Of a stretch of DNA of 64,000 bases, positions 43,297 through 53,440 are shown one piece after another. The notes below the pieces were generated by a model that saw only the letters and a list, made by a program, of their open reading frames with translations, did not search any database and was not told the DNA's origin. Made by a program: the position numbers and the translations under genes. The stretch is from Oscillatoria nigro-viridis PCC 7112 (GTDB lineage: Bacteria; Cyanobacteriota; Cyanobacteriia; Cyanobacteriales; Microcoleaceae). The stretch lies in NCBI RefSeq assembly GCF_000317475.1, contig NC_019729.1:2804501-2868500 (forward strand), in the 5' to 3' direction. The number at the start of each line of letters is the position of its first letter. Position 1 is the stretch's first letter.

Positions 43297-44961
43297 TTAG
43301 CGCTGAATTTCTGAAATAATCTGCGCCAGATTCTCCCTAGCATATCCCACCTCAAGAATCGATTTATCATCGAGTTCAGAGGCCACTTTCTTCAAGATAT
43401 TTAGCGGTTCTTCAAAGCCTGTCGTCTTCGCAAACAAAACTTGCAACCGATTTTTTACTAATGCTAAAATAGAGCTACTTGGTTCGCCTTTATCCCCTTT
43501 CCGTTTAGCAATGTTGATGCTCAATTTGTGAGTTTTCAACAGCCCCATGCTTTCTATTCCTTGGGTCTTAACCGTCTCCAAAACCTCCGCTCGAATCCGA
43601 TCGACTAATCTGTCCGTCACATATTGCACGATCAAAGGCTGAAGCATAAAAACAGTTTCCCCGCCCTCACTGAGTTTGTCAATCAGCGAGCGACGACCCA
43701 GAGAATCTAGATTTTTTAGCAAATCTGAAAGCGATGAATTGACCAACATCTCCTCTCGTAAAGTCGCCAGGGAAATCGGGCTTTGAGCAATAGCAATCCA
43801 GTAGGCAATCTCTTGTTCAGAACTCGACATTCGCTCGAACTGCTGCGCGAGCAAATTGCTGATATGTTCTTCAATAAATAAAGCCGTTGCTTCCAAAAGC
43901 TTTAAAACATTCCCCTCGAAAAACTCGTTAATTGTTGTCGCTACAATCTTTAATGCTAACAGATTGCCTCCGTACCGGGATAACAAGATTTCCCACTCTC
44001 GCTCTTGAGCCGACAAACCTTTTTCTTGGAAAATTTCCCGCGCTATTTCCTCGGAAATAGCAGGTTTTAAAGACCGCACTTTTTCTCCCGCCAGCAAAGC
44101 CAGTTCCGTAGGCTCTTCCGAACTAACTAGCAGTAAACAGCTATTGTGATTGACCTCACACAGCCGCACGATTAAATCTCGATATCCTTCATAGCCTTCC
44201 CGGTAGTGTCCGGCTAATTCTGCAGGTCTGAGAACCGCTTCAAAATCGTCTAAAATTACCAGACAGCGGTGTTTTCGCAGATACTCGACCAAGCGAGAAA
44301 TTTTGCTGTTGAGGTCGATCCTCTTCGTTGGCGTAGCCCCCGTAGGGGCGGGTTCCCCTAACGGCACATCGGGTTTTTGTTGGTTAGAAAAAAGTTGAAT
44401 TAAGCTTCCTAGGAAGTCCGATGGTGCGGGTGTCGATCGCAGCGATCGCCAAATCACAAAATCAAACTCATTCTGTACCTGTTTTGCCAACTGCACCGAC
44501 AGAGTTGTTTTGCCGCTACCAGCCAAACCCAGCAGCGCTACCAGGCGACAATTATCTGATACAATCCACTGCTTTAAAGTAGTTAATTCTTCAGTCCGTC
44601 CGTAAAAAACCGAAACATCCGGTGCTTGGCCCCAATCTTCCTGTCGCTGTCCAATCCCCATCTTCAATAGAGAGCCTTTACCTCGACTAAAATCGCTCGT
44701 TCCCCGATCGGTGTGGTATGAAAACAGCAACTGATGCCTCAATTCCGAAAGCTTTCCAGGGCCGTTCCCCCCGATCTGAAACTTTTTGTAAACTTCGCCT
44801 AGTCTTTTGCGAACGGCGATGTCGCTAATGCCAAGCTTTGTGGCGATCGTCGCTGTAGATTGACCGTCGAGAGCCATAAACACAGTTTCTAACTCGGCAT
44901 CTGTGACACCGCGCTGTTTGGCGATCGTTTGCACAAAGTTTTGAGGAATCGGAGTAGTCAA
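43297..44961 (-). CDS. NB-ARC STAND NTPase with vWA-MoxR-associated HTH
   Basis: 554 aa, TTG start (uncertain). Residues 15-63 are the helix-turn-helix seen at the N-terminus of cyanobacterial STAND proteins (GVTDAELETVFMALDG; ATKLGISDIAVRKRLGEVYK). The NB-ARC ATPase follows: YGRTEEL, P-loop GLAGSGKTT (145-153), Walker B LVILDDFE (about 234-241), and a GxP-like GNLLALKIV. There are no WD40 or TPR repeats, unlike many relatives, so the sensor end is short and helical. May be a regulator or an immune-type switch. A palindromic repeat is inserted in frame at residues 201-213. Confidence 0.85.
   Translation of the reverse strand: MTTPIPQNFVQTIAKQRGVTDAELETVFMALDGQSTATIATKLGISDIAVRKRLGEVYKKFQIGGNGPGKLSELRHQLLFSYHTDRGTSDFSRGKGSLLKMGIGQRQEDWGQAPDVSVFYGRTEELTTLKQWIVSDNCRLVALLGLAGSGKTTLSVQLAKQVQNEFDFVIWRSLRSTPAPSDFLGSLIQLFSNQQKPDVPLGEPAPTGATPTKRIDLNSKISRLVEYLRKHRCLVILDDFEAVLRPAELAGHYREGYEGYRDLIVRLCEVNHNSCLLLVSSEEPTELALLAGEKVRSLKPAISEEIAREIFQEKGLSAQEREWEILLSRYGGNLLALKIVATTINEFFEGNVLKLLEATALFIEEHISNLLAQQFERMSSSEQEIAYWIAIAQSPISLATLREEMLVNSSLSDLLKNLDSLGRRSLIDKLSEGGETVFMLQPLIVQYVTDRLVDRIRAEVLETVKTQGIESMGLLKTHKLSINIAKRKGDKGEPSSSILALVKNRLQVLFAKTTGFEEPLNILKKVASELDDKSILEVGYARENLAQIISEIQR
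44330..44361. repeat. Palindromic repeat inserted inside the NB-ARC gene
   Basis: GGCGTAGCCCCCGTAGGGGC and GGGTTCCCC elements, a known cyanobacterial REP-like palindrome, here translated in frame as LGEPAPTGATPTK between the P-loop and Walker B. Confidence 0.75.
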
Positions 44962-45413
44962 GGTAGGAATCTCGCCTCTACTAAAAATCTATCTTCTATT
45001 ATATTGTGTGAGTTCTCGCAGGCGAGCAATTGAATCGAAGCTAAAAACGTTCAGCTTGCTTTTTGTTGTTGTTTGGGCATTTTTAGATATTTATACCCTA
45101 TTATCGATTGCGATACAAGTAAAAAAAATGCAACTGTAGGCAAGCTCCAAACTCATGCACAATCAGCCATTTCCAATTCTTCAATTCTTCAATTCTTCAA
45201 TTCTTCAATTCTTTAATTCTTTAATCTAAGATGGTATGAGGAACGGGGAGTCGAGCGGCATTAACTGTTGCTATTTCCCTACCCGTAAAACCTATTGTAG
45301 AGTGGAGGCGCGGCGCTTAATTTATAGCACCAAACCCTAAATCTCCAACCGCACCACCACCCACCGCGAACCAAAAACCCGCTAAATTTACAATTTTTGA
45401 AAGCAGCGCTGTA
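44962..45413. other. Intergenic region, no gene
   Basis: 452 bp. Contains the CAATTCTT tandem repeat; the remainder has no recognised gene or RNA and is the promoter side of the NB-ARC gene. Confidence 0.6.
45174..45213. repeat. Short tandem repeat CAATTCTT x5
   Basis: Five perfect 8-bp units, followed by two TAATTCTT variants. Confidence 0.93.
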
Positions 45414-47381
45414 TCAGCCAAAAATTGTCGCACTAGCGCGGTATTCTCGGGCAGAAAGCAGCCGCCAACTCCCATCGCCCAAAAGTTCCAAAACCTGCTG
45501 GTGATATTTTACTAAACTCAATCGGTGGCCGACACTCACAAACGTAGTTTTAGTGGCTTGCAACTGCTCGTATAAATGTTGCTCGTTCTTCAAATCCAAA
45601 GCACTTGTCGCCTCATCCAAAATAGCGTATTTCGGTTCCGTCAACAACAATCTAGCAAAAGCTAAACGTTGCTGTTCTCCCAGCGACAAAATCTCAGCCC
45701 AATCTAAATCCGCATCAAAACCGCCCAATCTGTCCGGCAAATCTGCTAAATTTACTGATGCCAAAACGCGGCGCAATTTTTCCTCATCAACCTCGCTGCT
45801 AGTATTGGGATACAAAAGTTGCGATCGCAAACTACCCAAAATCATATAAGGACGCTGCGGCAAAAACAGCATTTCCTCCAATTTCGGCCGCGCCAAACGC
45901 CCCGTTCCCGATTCCCACAAACCCGCAATTGCCCGCAGCAAAGAACTTTTCCCAGTACCGCTTTGCCCGACAATTAACAGTCCTTCTCCTGGCGACACAG
46001 CTACCGACAAATCCCTAATCAAAGTGTTTTGATACTTCGGAGTATCTAACGTAACGTGTTCCAGCGTCAACTGCGAATTTATAACTGTATCGATTGTTCT
46101 GAATTCGTCGATTTGAACAGCATTTTTTTCATTTATTAAAGACTCATTAAACGTGGCGAGACGATTAATTCCCGCTGCAAAAGCACTCAAGCTTTCAATA
46201 TTATATACGACCAAAGAAAATGCTTCTAAAACCTGACGGAAAGCAAATTCAGCTTGAGTAATATCGCCGTATTTTATCTGACCTCCAAAGTAGATAGAAG
46301 CCAGAAACAAAGATGGAATAATATAAGTCGCATATTTATAGCTAAGTGTAAAATATTGCAGATTCCGCTGCCAGCCAATTAGCAAATTAAAGTTCCGAAC
46401 TGCTGCTAAAAATCGGTTTTTTACTTGAACAGATTCCTGTGCTTCTCCCCGATAAAAAGCAATTGATTCTGAATTGTCCCTAATGTGAACCAAGCCATAG
46501 CGAAAGTCAGCTTCTTTGCGGAGCTGATTGAAGTTCAAAACTATCAATTTTTTGCCAATAATTACCATTACTGCCGTCCCAAAGACAGCATAAAAGATTA
46601 GTCCTATCGAAAGACCTTTAGAAATAGACCACAAAATACCTGTAAAAGAAATAACATCAATAATCGCTCCCAAAATCAGCAGCAAAAAATCCAAACTCGT
46701 GCTAGTGAAAGATTTGATATCTTCAGCAATTCGCTGGTCGGGATTGTCGATTTCCTTTTGAGAATTTATTTCGTAATGAGCGCGGTTTTCAAAATATCTA
46801 TCCAGGAAACTATCAGTCATCCACTCTCGCCAATACAGTCCCAGTTTATCTTGGGTATAGCGGTAAATCACCACTATCGGAGTACCGATGATAAAAACTC
46901 CAGCATAGACCCACATAAACCGCCAAAAAGTAGTCTGATCTTTTTCAGCAAGTGCCGTCGTGAAAAAGTTACCAATGTAGCTAATTACTACGTTAATCCC
47001 GCTAACTGACAGCGACAAAAATAGCAGCAGAGCTAACATTATCCACTGCTTGCAGCGCGGTATCAACTTGCTTCTGAAAAAGACAAAAGCAGCCATCGGG
47101 AGGATTAGCATTAAACCAACGATCGCAATTGTCGGTGAGTAGATAATTCCTTTGATCAAAGTAGCTAAGCCAGCCGCAACCGCGTTAAAAGCCTCTGGAA
47201 AAAAGACTTGAGCACCCAAACATACAGCGCTGACGAACACAAACATCGCAGCGAACAGAAATATCAACAACAGCGCCACTAATCCTAAAAAGATTCTGCC
47301 GCCCCCAGGCTCTAAAGGATAAAAGTAAGGTTGAGCGATCGCAATAAACCTCTCCCACAACTGACGGTCAAATCGATTCAT
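45414..47381 (-). CDS. SbmA/BacA-like ABC transporter (ATPase-permease fusion)
   Basis: 655 aa. Membrane half with helices at about 30-55, 80-105, 115-135, 155-175, 230-270 and 340-360. ATPase half: Walker A GQSGTGKSS, signature LSLGEQQRLAFARLL, Walker B YAILDEATSALD. The family includes YddA/BacA-type transporters (ABC_membrane_2) for vitamin B12, peptides or very long-chain lipids. One polypeptide with one ATPase, so it works as a homodimer. Substrate unknown. Confidence 0.92.
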   Translation of the reverse strand: MNRFDRQLWERFIAIAQPYFYPLEPGGGRIFLGLVALLLIFLFAAMFVFVSAVCLGAQVFFPEAFNAVAAGLATLIKGIIYSPTIAIVGLMLILPMAAFVFFRSKLIPRCKQWIMLALLLFLSLSVSGINVVISYIGNFFTTALAEKDQTTFWRFMWVYAGVFIIGTPIVVIYRYTQDKLGLYWREWMTDSFLDRYFENRAHYEINSQKEIDNPDQRIAEDIKSFTSTSLDFLLLILGAIIDVISFTGILWSISKGLSIGLIFYAVFGTAVMVIIGKKLIVLNFNQLRKEADFRYGLVHIRDNSESIAFYRGEAQESVQVKNRFLAAVRNFNLLIGWQRNLQYFTLSYKYATYIIPSLFLASIYFGGQIKYGDITQAEFAFRQVLEAFSLVVYNIESLSAFAAGINRLATFNESLINEKNAVQIDEFRTIDTVINSQLTLEHVTLDTPKYQNTLIRDLSVAVSPGEGLLIVGQSGTGKSSLLRAIAGLWESGTGRLARPKLEEMLFLPQRPYMILGSLRSQLLYPNTSSEVDEEKLRRVLASVNLADLPDRLGGFDADLDWAEILSLGEQQRLAFARLLLTEPKYAILDEATSALDLKNEQHLYEQLQATKTTFVSVGHRLSLVKYHQQVLELLGDGSWRLLSAREYRASATIFG

Positions 47382-47592
47382 CTTTGCTGTTTACAAAACT
47401 ACTTAGACTCTTCTAACATATCAAGTCTTGTGACAAAATGCGGCAGTAATTTATTTGGGAGTTTCGCGAAAAAATTAATCTCACCCACAGACGGAAACGT
47501 GTTTTCCGACTTAAGCGGTGGAGACAAAAAAAGTTTGGAGGTTACTTCAAGTTCTTAGATTCATCTGTGGAGTCAATTCTTGAATCTCAAAT

Positions 47593-48450
47593 CTAAAATC
47601 TCAAATCGATGGCATCAGAAGAAGTCGCGCTTTCGCCGGACAACTCCGACTGCAATTTACTGCTGTAAAATCGCTGGCTAATTCCTAAAATTACTTGTTT
47701 CATTACCCAATACAAAACAGCAATTACTACAAAAGTTACAGCCATTACTAAAACCGGACGCTTGCCAATCAAATCGTTCATTACGGTGTTAACCAGCGCA
47801 TCGGGGTTAGTAAGAATGTCCCAACTGTTGAAGCGGATAAATCGCCCTAAATAAATGCCAAGCGCCGAAAGTGCGTGTATAGTTATCTCCGTTGCCAGGA
47901 TAAATTTACTCAAACCCTGTTGCTTCAAATAGTAACCCAAATTCATCACCGACAGCACGTAAGCCCCAAAGCCGACCAGCATAAACGCCAGATACTGCGG
48001 GATCAAAGCTAAAGTCACAGTCCACACCGAGTTCCCCTCTTTAATCTGTTCGATCAGGTGAATGATATCAGTTAAAACGTAGGGCGCATTGGGTAAAAAT
48101 GCGATCAACCAGAAAAAACCGCCCCACCAGCGGAGAGAGCGAACTCCGCGCTGCCGCAGTACCCAGATGTCTAAAGCCATCAGTGCCAGTGTAATCGCGA
48201 TCGCCCCCAAAACGTAAGTTTTGCCCACATCTTGCACAATATGCTTCAGATAGCCTAAAAAATGGCGCGTACTGGGCAAAAAAGTAGCGCCCAGGAGAAT
48301 GCCCGTACCCCACAGCAGCCAGCGCGATCGAGGTTTGCGGAACAGCCAAAAACTCAGCCCCAGCGGTACTAAAGCCAAAAACAAATTCCAAGACATCCAG
48401 CGGACATTGTGTCCCATTGCTTGCAGCGCTTCCAGGATTAATCCCATCAT
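47593..48450 (-). CDS. DUF1361 membrane protein
   Basis: 285 aa from ATG 48450; MMG gives two adjacent ATGs, and the frame extends 12 codons upstream. About seven membrane helices. RWWGGFFWLIAFLPNAPYVL and GIYLGRFIRFNSWDIL match DUF1361. Role unknown, found in cyanobacteria and Firmicutes. Confidence 0.85.
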   Translation of the reverse strand: MMGLILEALQAMGHNVRWMSWNLFLALVPLGLSFWLFRKPRSRWLLWGTGILLGATFLPSTRHFLGYLKHIVQDVGKTYVLGAIAITLALMALDIWVLRQRGVRSLRWWGGFFWLIAFLPNAPYVLTDIIHLIEQIKEGNSVWTVTLALIPQYLAFMLVGFGAYVLSVMNLGYYLKQQGLSKFILATEITIHALSALGIYLGRFIRFNSWDILTNPDALVNTVMNDLIGKRPVLVMAVTFVVIAVLYWVMKQVILGISQRFYSSKLQSELSGESATSSDAIDLRF

Positions 48451-48526
48451 GTCAATTTTTATACAATTAAAGGTTTGATGCAGCACCGCTTCATTCGCAG
48501 CTTCCGTCTATTTTAGTCCTTAACTT

Positions 48527-48593
48527 GTAGGGTGAGTCAGCCTCTGGCTCCCGGCGCTGCGCCTGAAAATCAAGAAATGCTGATGCACCCTAC
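48527..48593. repeat. GTAGGGTGAGTCAG palindromic element
   Basis: GTAGGGTGAGTCAG (48527-48540) and CTGATGCACCCTAC (48580-48593) are inverted; relative of the elements at 26282-26450. Downstream lie two AATCTAAAATCTCA arrays ending in GACTGAC. Confidence 0.75.
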
Positions 48594-48711
48594 CACTGTG
48601 GAGTCAATCTAAAATCTCAAATCTAAAATCTCAAATCGACTGACCCACCCTACCACTGCGGAGTCAATCTAAAATCTAAAATCTAAAATCTAAAATCGAC
48701 TGACGCCCCTA

Positions 48712-51700
48712 CTATTTATACACTTTGTCGATCGGAATCTCAATCTTAAAAGTCGTTCCGCATCCTATGGAAGAAATACACTCTATCTTCCCCTTGTGCT
48801 TTTCCACCACAATCGAGTGCGCGATAGACATTCCCAACCCCGTACCTTTCCCCACAGCTTTTGTAGTAAAAAACGGGTTAAAAATTCGATCGACTATCCC
48901 CTCGGAAATGCCCGTACCGTTGTCCGAAATTTCTACCCTAACAGTGTTCTGGAGGGTTACACCCGTGGAAATAGCAATCCGTCCACTATTTGTCTCTGAT
49001 TGTGGAAGCGATAACTTGTGATATCGTTCTTCAATAGCATCAATTGCATTAGCAAGAATATTCATAAACACCTGATTCAGTTGGCTCGCATAGCACTCCA
49101 CCAGTGGCAGTTTTCCAAACTCCTTAATTATTGCAATTTCCGGGCGGCTGTCCCGACTCTTCAAGCGGTGCTGCAAAATTAACAAAGTGCTTTCAATTCC
49201 CGCGTGAATATCGACCGGCTTCATTGCGGATTCGTCCAGCCGCGAGAAATTTCTGAGGGACAACACAATTTGCCGGATGCGCTCGGTTCCTACCTGCATT
49301 GAACCCACAAGTTTTCTTAAATCCTCAGCCATGAAATCCAAATCTATCTCTTGAATGCGATCCACAATTTTTGAACTAGGTTCGGGATACTCATGTTCGT
49401 AAAGACTCACCAGATCCAGCAACTGTTTTGTATACTGGTTGAGATAATCAATGTTAGCGTGAATGAAGTTAACTGGATTATTAATTTCGTGAGCTATGCC
49501 AGCCACTAATTGCCCCAAAGAAGACATTTTTTCTGTTTGAATGAGCTGAGTTTGAGTAGAGCGCAATTCCAGCAGCGCTGACTCTAAATCTCGAGCTTTT
49601 TCTCTTTCTCGTACCTCGCTTTGCCGCAGTGCTTCCTCTGCTTGCTTGCGAGTCGTAATATCCTGGGAAACTCCAATTATTATCTTAGCCTGACCGTCCG
49701 CATTCCTACTAAAAATAGTATCCCGACTTTGCAGCCATAAAATTTGACCGTCTGCTGCCCGTACCCGGTACTCAATTTCTCTAGTTTCGCCATCTTCAAT
49801 TCCTACAAAGCTGGCGTGATATTTGAGAATTTTCGGCAAATCGTCCGGGTGTACTAACTGAGGCATGAGTGGCGAATCCATCGCTGTAAGGTCGTCAAAC
49901 GTATAGCCCAAAATCATAAGCAGTGAATTATTAGTGTAGATATTCCGCTGTTCTTCCAAGTCGTAGAGATACAAAATACCGGGAGTAGCCTCGGCTACTT
50001 TTTTAATGAACTGCTGGCTTTCTTGCAAAGCTAATTCAGATTCTTTGCGATCCGTAACATCAACGGCGATGCCGTCCCAAAGAATATCGCCGTTTTCCTT
50101 AGCTTCAGGACGCGAATTGATCTGAAACCAGCGAATCTTGCCTGAAGGTAGCACGAACCGTCCTTCCCACTGCCAAGGTTGCAAAGCCTGGGCAGAAATA
50201 GCAACAGATTCGTCATGATTTTGGAGATCGTCGGGATGAATCAAATTTCCGATCAGAGCCGCATTTTGCAGAACATCTTCTGGTTCTAACTCAAATAGTT
50301 CTCGGCAAGCAGCACTGATATAAGGAAAACTGGAATATCCATCTGAACGCAACAAAAATTGATAAATTATTCCCGGCAAATTAGCCGACAGCTTTTGAAA
50401 TTTTGCCTCGCTTTCCCGCAGTGCTTCCTCTGCTTGTTTGCGCTCCGTAATGTCAGTAATTGAACCAACCATTCGGACTGCTTTTCCAGATGCGTCCCAC
50501 AAAGCTTGTCCCCGGCTCAATATCCATTTGTAGACGCTGTTATAGCACCAGCAGCGGTATTCGATGATGTAATGCGGCGTTTTCTTGTTTAAATGGTTTT
50601 GGAGAGCTTGCATTACTAAGGCTAAATCGTCGGGATGCGTGCTCTTGTTCAATTCGTCAAAGTAATCGACAACGGGGCTGTGTTCGTCGTATCCGGTGAT
50701 TTCCTTAAATCTATCGGACAGAAATAGTTCCCCTGTTTGCAAGTTCCAGTCCCAAATTCCGTCATTGTTCCCTTTGAGTGCTAACTGCCAGCGTTCTTCA
50801 GTTTGCATCAATTGAGCAGTTCTCTGTTTGACTCTACTTTCTAGTTCTTGATTGAGCTGTTTGAGACTTTCTTCTGCCTGTTTGCGTTCGATCGCAATTC
50901 CTGCTAAATTCATCGCGGCTTCTATCAATTGCAGGTCGATTTTTTTGGGGTACCGCGGTTGGGAATAATACATTCCAAAAGTTCCCAAAACTTGACCCTG
51001 AGATGAGAAAATAGGAGTAGACAAGCAAGATCTCAGTCCAAAACTCAATGCTAAATCGCGATAATTTTCCCACAAAGGATCGCTGGCAATATCTGTAACG
51101 ATCACCTGTTGGCGGGTAAAGGCAGCAGTCCCGCAGGAGCCTGCATCCGGGCCGATGGCTCTGCCATGAATAGCAGCATTGTAACTCTCGGGCAAACTGG
51201 GCGCGGCTCCATGCAGTAAATGTTCGCCGTCTGGAGCGAGAAGCAATATCGAACCCATGACATCTCTAGATTGCTGTTCGATAATTTCAACTAAAGTATT
51301 TAAAGTAGCGCCAAGAGTTGCGCCCTTAGCAATCATTTCTAAAATTTGTTTTTGACCTGTCAACCAATTTTCAGCTTGCTTGCGCTCCGTAATGTCGCGG
51401 GCCACCCACAGAACCGCGTTTTCTTTCATTGGCGAAATGGTCGCGGCAAACCACTTGTGTAGGCTGGCAAGTTCCAGGTTATATTCAAAAGTACAGGTTT
51501 GATTTGTAGCAAGGGCGGTGCGAATTTGCTCCTGACAAAAATCTGCAATTTCTGGCTCGAATAATTCGCTGACTTTTTTGCCGACAAGTTCTGCCGACGG
51601 TTTGTATAAAAGTCCGGGATTTGTCGGGGCAATTTTCAGGTAGCGTCCCTCAATATCAATCACCAAAATTACGTCGTTCATGGCAGCGAACAAAGCTCGA

Positions 51701-52992
51701 AGTTCCGATTCCGAAGCTTGGAGGGCGATTTCAGCTTGTTTGCGATCGCTAATATCCGTCCCGATACAAAGCAGTCCTGCCAAATTTCCATTCGCATCTA
51801 GTAAAGGTTTATTTGTCCACGCTATCCACACCCTTTCTCCATTGCTGCGGATGTTTTCCTTTTCGTGTTGGAAGTATTTTTCCGGCTGTGCCAAACAGTC
51901 TCGAATTATTGCCGCGAGGTCACTTTCGGAGAAATCTGTTTTCGGTATAATTGTGCCGATCGCACTTTTGCCGATGATTTCTGCTTCTGCATAACCGAAA
52001 AAAGTTTCAGCAAACTCGTTAAAAAAAGTAATCTTGCCTTCACTGTCTAACTGCACAATCATGCTGTTAGCATTCTCAACTAATTGCCGGTACTTAACTT
52101 CGCTCGATCGCAGTTTCGCACGGCCGTACACCCAGCTAAAAACTGCGACCCCAGTCAAAAGTGCCAGCAAGTCGCCTCCAAAAAGCAGCCACCCCCGAAA
52201 CGGGGAATTCGCAGCCCATCCTCCCGCCGGAATTGCTGCCAACTGCCAGGAACCGTTGGGCAAAGTCACTTCCAGCAGCACGGGATTGCGATCGAAAATT
52301 GACCCGTCACCGAAAAACACAGAGCCGGATGTTCCCTTCCCGTCTTTGCCCCGCAAAGCGTATTGCAGCTTCGCTGAGGAGTCGTTGAGTCCTGCTTCCT
52401 CAATTAGGGAATTTTTGTCGAGGATCAAGCCTGTCAAGCCCCAATAAACTCCTGTTTCGGGCTCGGCGCCGGAGGGTGTGAGAAAAATCGGCGATCGGCT
52501 GATGAACGTCTCGTCCCCCTCCAATAATTTCACTGGCCCGGCAAGTAAAGTTTTTCTGGTTTGGATGACCTCTTTGACCATTTGCCGCTGTTCGGGTAGC
52601 GCCGTCAAGTCAACCCCGATCGCCCCTTCATTTCCCTCCCGCGGATAAATGTAAGCCACCGTCGTGCCTTTAACTAAAGTTATGGCGCGAATGCCGGCTT
52701 GCTGTGCCACCAGAATTCTCGCCGTCGCTGCAAACTCGGCTTCGGTGATGTTTGGGTTGTTGGAAAGGTAAGCCCCCAAACCCCGCATCAAATACAGGCG
52801 GGCATTCAAAGAGCCTTCCAGCTTAGAACGGACTGTGCTGAGCCGATCGAGGGTGGTAGCGCGGTTGTACTCAAAAAACCGCCGCTGTTCCGATCGATCT
52901 AAAATGCTAACTCCGACCAAAATTGCTATTGATGCCGAAATTGCTGCTAAATACGGTGAAATTTGGAATTTTTTCACCTTAAAGTATTCCAT
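48712..52992 (-). CDS. CHASE-multi-PAS-GAF sensor histidine kinase
   Basis: 1426 aa. TM1 at residues 13-30, an extracytoplasmic CHASE domain to about 255 (LMRGLGAYLSNNPNITEAEF; REGNEGAIGVDL), TM2 at about 265-285, then PAS (300-420), PAS (430-540), GAF (550-700), and three PAS/PAC units (730-1110), separated by RKQAE linkers. HisKA has His1168 ([12 protein letters not shown]); HATPase has NQVFMNILANAIDAI, ISDNGTGIS, FNPFFTT and GKGTGLGMSI. A membrane sensor of small ligands plus several cytosolic cues. Kinase module is paralogous to 55071 and 56633. Confidence 0.94.
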   Translation of the reverse strand: MEYFKVKKFQISPYLAAISASIAILVGVSILDRSEQRRFFEYNRATTLDRLSTVRSKLEGSLNARLYLMRGLGAYLSNNPNITEAEFAATARILVAQQAGIRAITLVKGTTVAYIYPREGNEGAIGVDLTALPEQRQMVKEVIQTRKTLLAGPVKLLEGDETFISRSPIFLTPSGAEPETGVYWGLTGLILDKNSLIEEAGLNDSSAKLQYALRGKDGKGTSGSVFFGDGSIFDRNPVLLEVTLPNGSWQLAAIPAGGWAANSPFRGWLLFGGDLLALLTGVAVFSWVYGRAKLRSSEVKYRQLVENANSMIVQLDSEGKITFFNEFAETFFGYAEAEIIGKSAIGTIIPKTDFSESDLAAIIRDCLAQPEKYFQHEKENIRSNGERVWIAWTNKPLLDANGNLAGLLCIGTDISDRKQAEIALQASESELRALFAAMNDVILVIDIEGRYLKIAPTNPGLLYKPSAELVGKKVSELFEPEIADFCQEQIRTALATNQTCTFEYNLELASLHKWFAATISPMKENAVLWVARDITERKQAENWLTGQKQILEMIAKGATLGATLNTLVEIIEQQSRDVMGSILLLAPDGEHLLHGAAPSLPESYNAAIHGRAIGPDAGSCGTAAFTRQQVIVTDIASDPLWENYRDLALSFGLRSCLSTPIFSSQGQVLGTFGMYYSQPRYPKKIDLQLIEAAMNLAGIAIERKQAEESLKQLNQELESRVKQRTAQLMQTEERWQLALKGNNDGIWDWNLQTGELFLSDRFKEITGYDEHSPVVDYFDELNKSTHPDDLALVMQALQNHLNKKTPHYIIEYRCWCYNSVYKWILSRGQALWDASGKAVRMVGSITDITERKQAEEALRESEAKFQKLSANLPGIIYQFLLRSDGYSSFPYISAACRELFELEPEDVLQNAALIGNLIHPDDLQNHDESVAISAQALQPWQWEGRFVLPSGKIRWFQINSRPEAKENGDILWDGIAVDVTDRKESELALQESQQFIKKVAEATPGILYLYDLEEQRNIYTNNSLLMILGYTFDDLTAMDSPLMPQLVHPDDLPKILKYHASFVGIEDGETREIEYRVRAADGQILWLQSRDTIFSRNADGQAKIIIGVSQDITTRKQAEEALRQSEVREREKARDLESALLELRSTQTQLIQTEKMSSLGQLVAGIAHEINNPVNFIHANIDYLNQYTKQLLDLVSLYEHEYPEPSSKIVDRIQEIDLDFMAEDLRKLVGSMQVGTERIRQIVLSLRNFSRLDESAMKPVDIHAGIESTLLILQHRLKSRDSRPEIAIIKEFGKLPLVECYASQLNQVFMNILANAIDAIEERYHKLSLPQSETNSGRIAISTGVTLQNTVRVEISDNGTGISEGIVDRIFNPFFTTKAVGKGTGLGMSIAHSIVVEKHKGKIECISSIGCGTTFKIEIPIDKVYK

Positions 52993-53264
52993 CTGTCGGC
53001 GGTTAAGGTATATTTTTTAGATCTTTAGATAGATTTAGTTTAGTTTGGTTTCTCTAGGCAAATGCAAGATTTTCGGCATACCGGGCTTTTTGCAAGCGGG
53101 CGCGAGTTTGTTGTGTTCTAGGACGCGCGCCGAATGTCGGCGATCGGCTTGCCTCTAACCATCCATTCTGCGGACAAAGTTTTAAATCTCAAATCGACTG
53201 ACCGAAAGTAATGCGGTTATAAGCCCCCGGATTCATTCCGAAAGCAGGCTTAGGACGGATCGAT

Positions 53265-53292
53265 CTAAAATCTAAAATCTAAAATCTAAAAT
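53265..53292. repeat. Short tandem repeat CTAAAAT x4
   Basis: Four heptamers ending in CGACTGACTCG. The same unit, read on the other strand, is at 31728-31755. Confidence 0.9.
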
Positions 53293-53317
53293 CGACTGAC
53301 TCGCCATTTATCGGGTA

Positions 53318-53358
53318 GGGTGGGCGTGCCGCACCGCAGCGGTGCGGCACGCCCACCC
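53318..53358. repeat. 41-bp near-perfect palindrome
   Basis: 20-bp arms (GGGTGGGCGTGCCGCACCGC and complement) around a single A. It lies 82 bp before the tldD start and would form a very stable hairpin in a leader RNA. Confidence 0.95.
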
Positions 53359-53440
53359 GAAATACGGGAGTTATTAGCTAAAATAGGGTTAGGAATAATT
53401 TTTTTCAGCGCTACGGCTAATCATTCATAGGGGCAATTTG

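Larger units (their letters stand above)
52993..53440. other. Divergent spacer, no gene, strong palindrome
   Basis: Between the kinase and tldD. Contains a CTAAAAT repeat (53265-53292) and a 41-bp palindrome (53318-53358). Both flanking genes read outward, so their promoters lie here. Confidence 0.55.
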
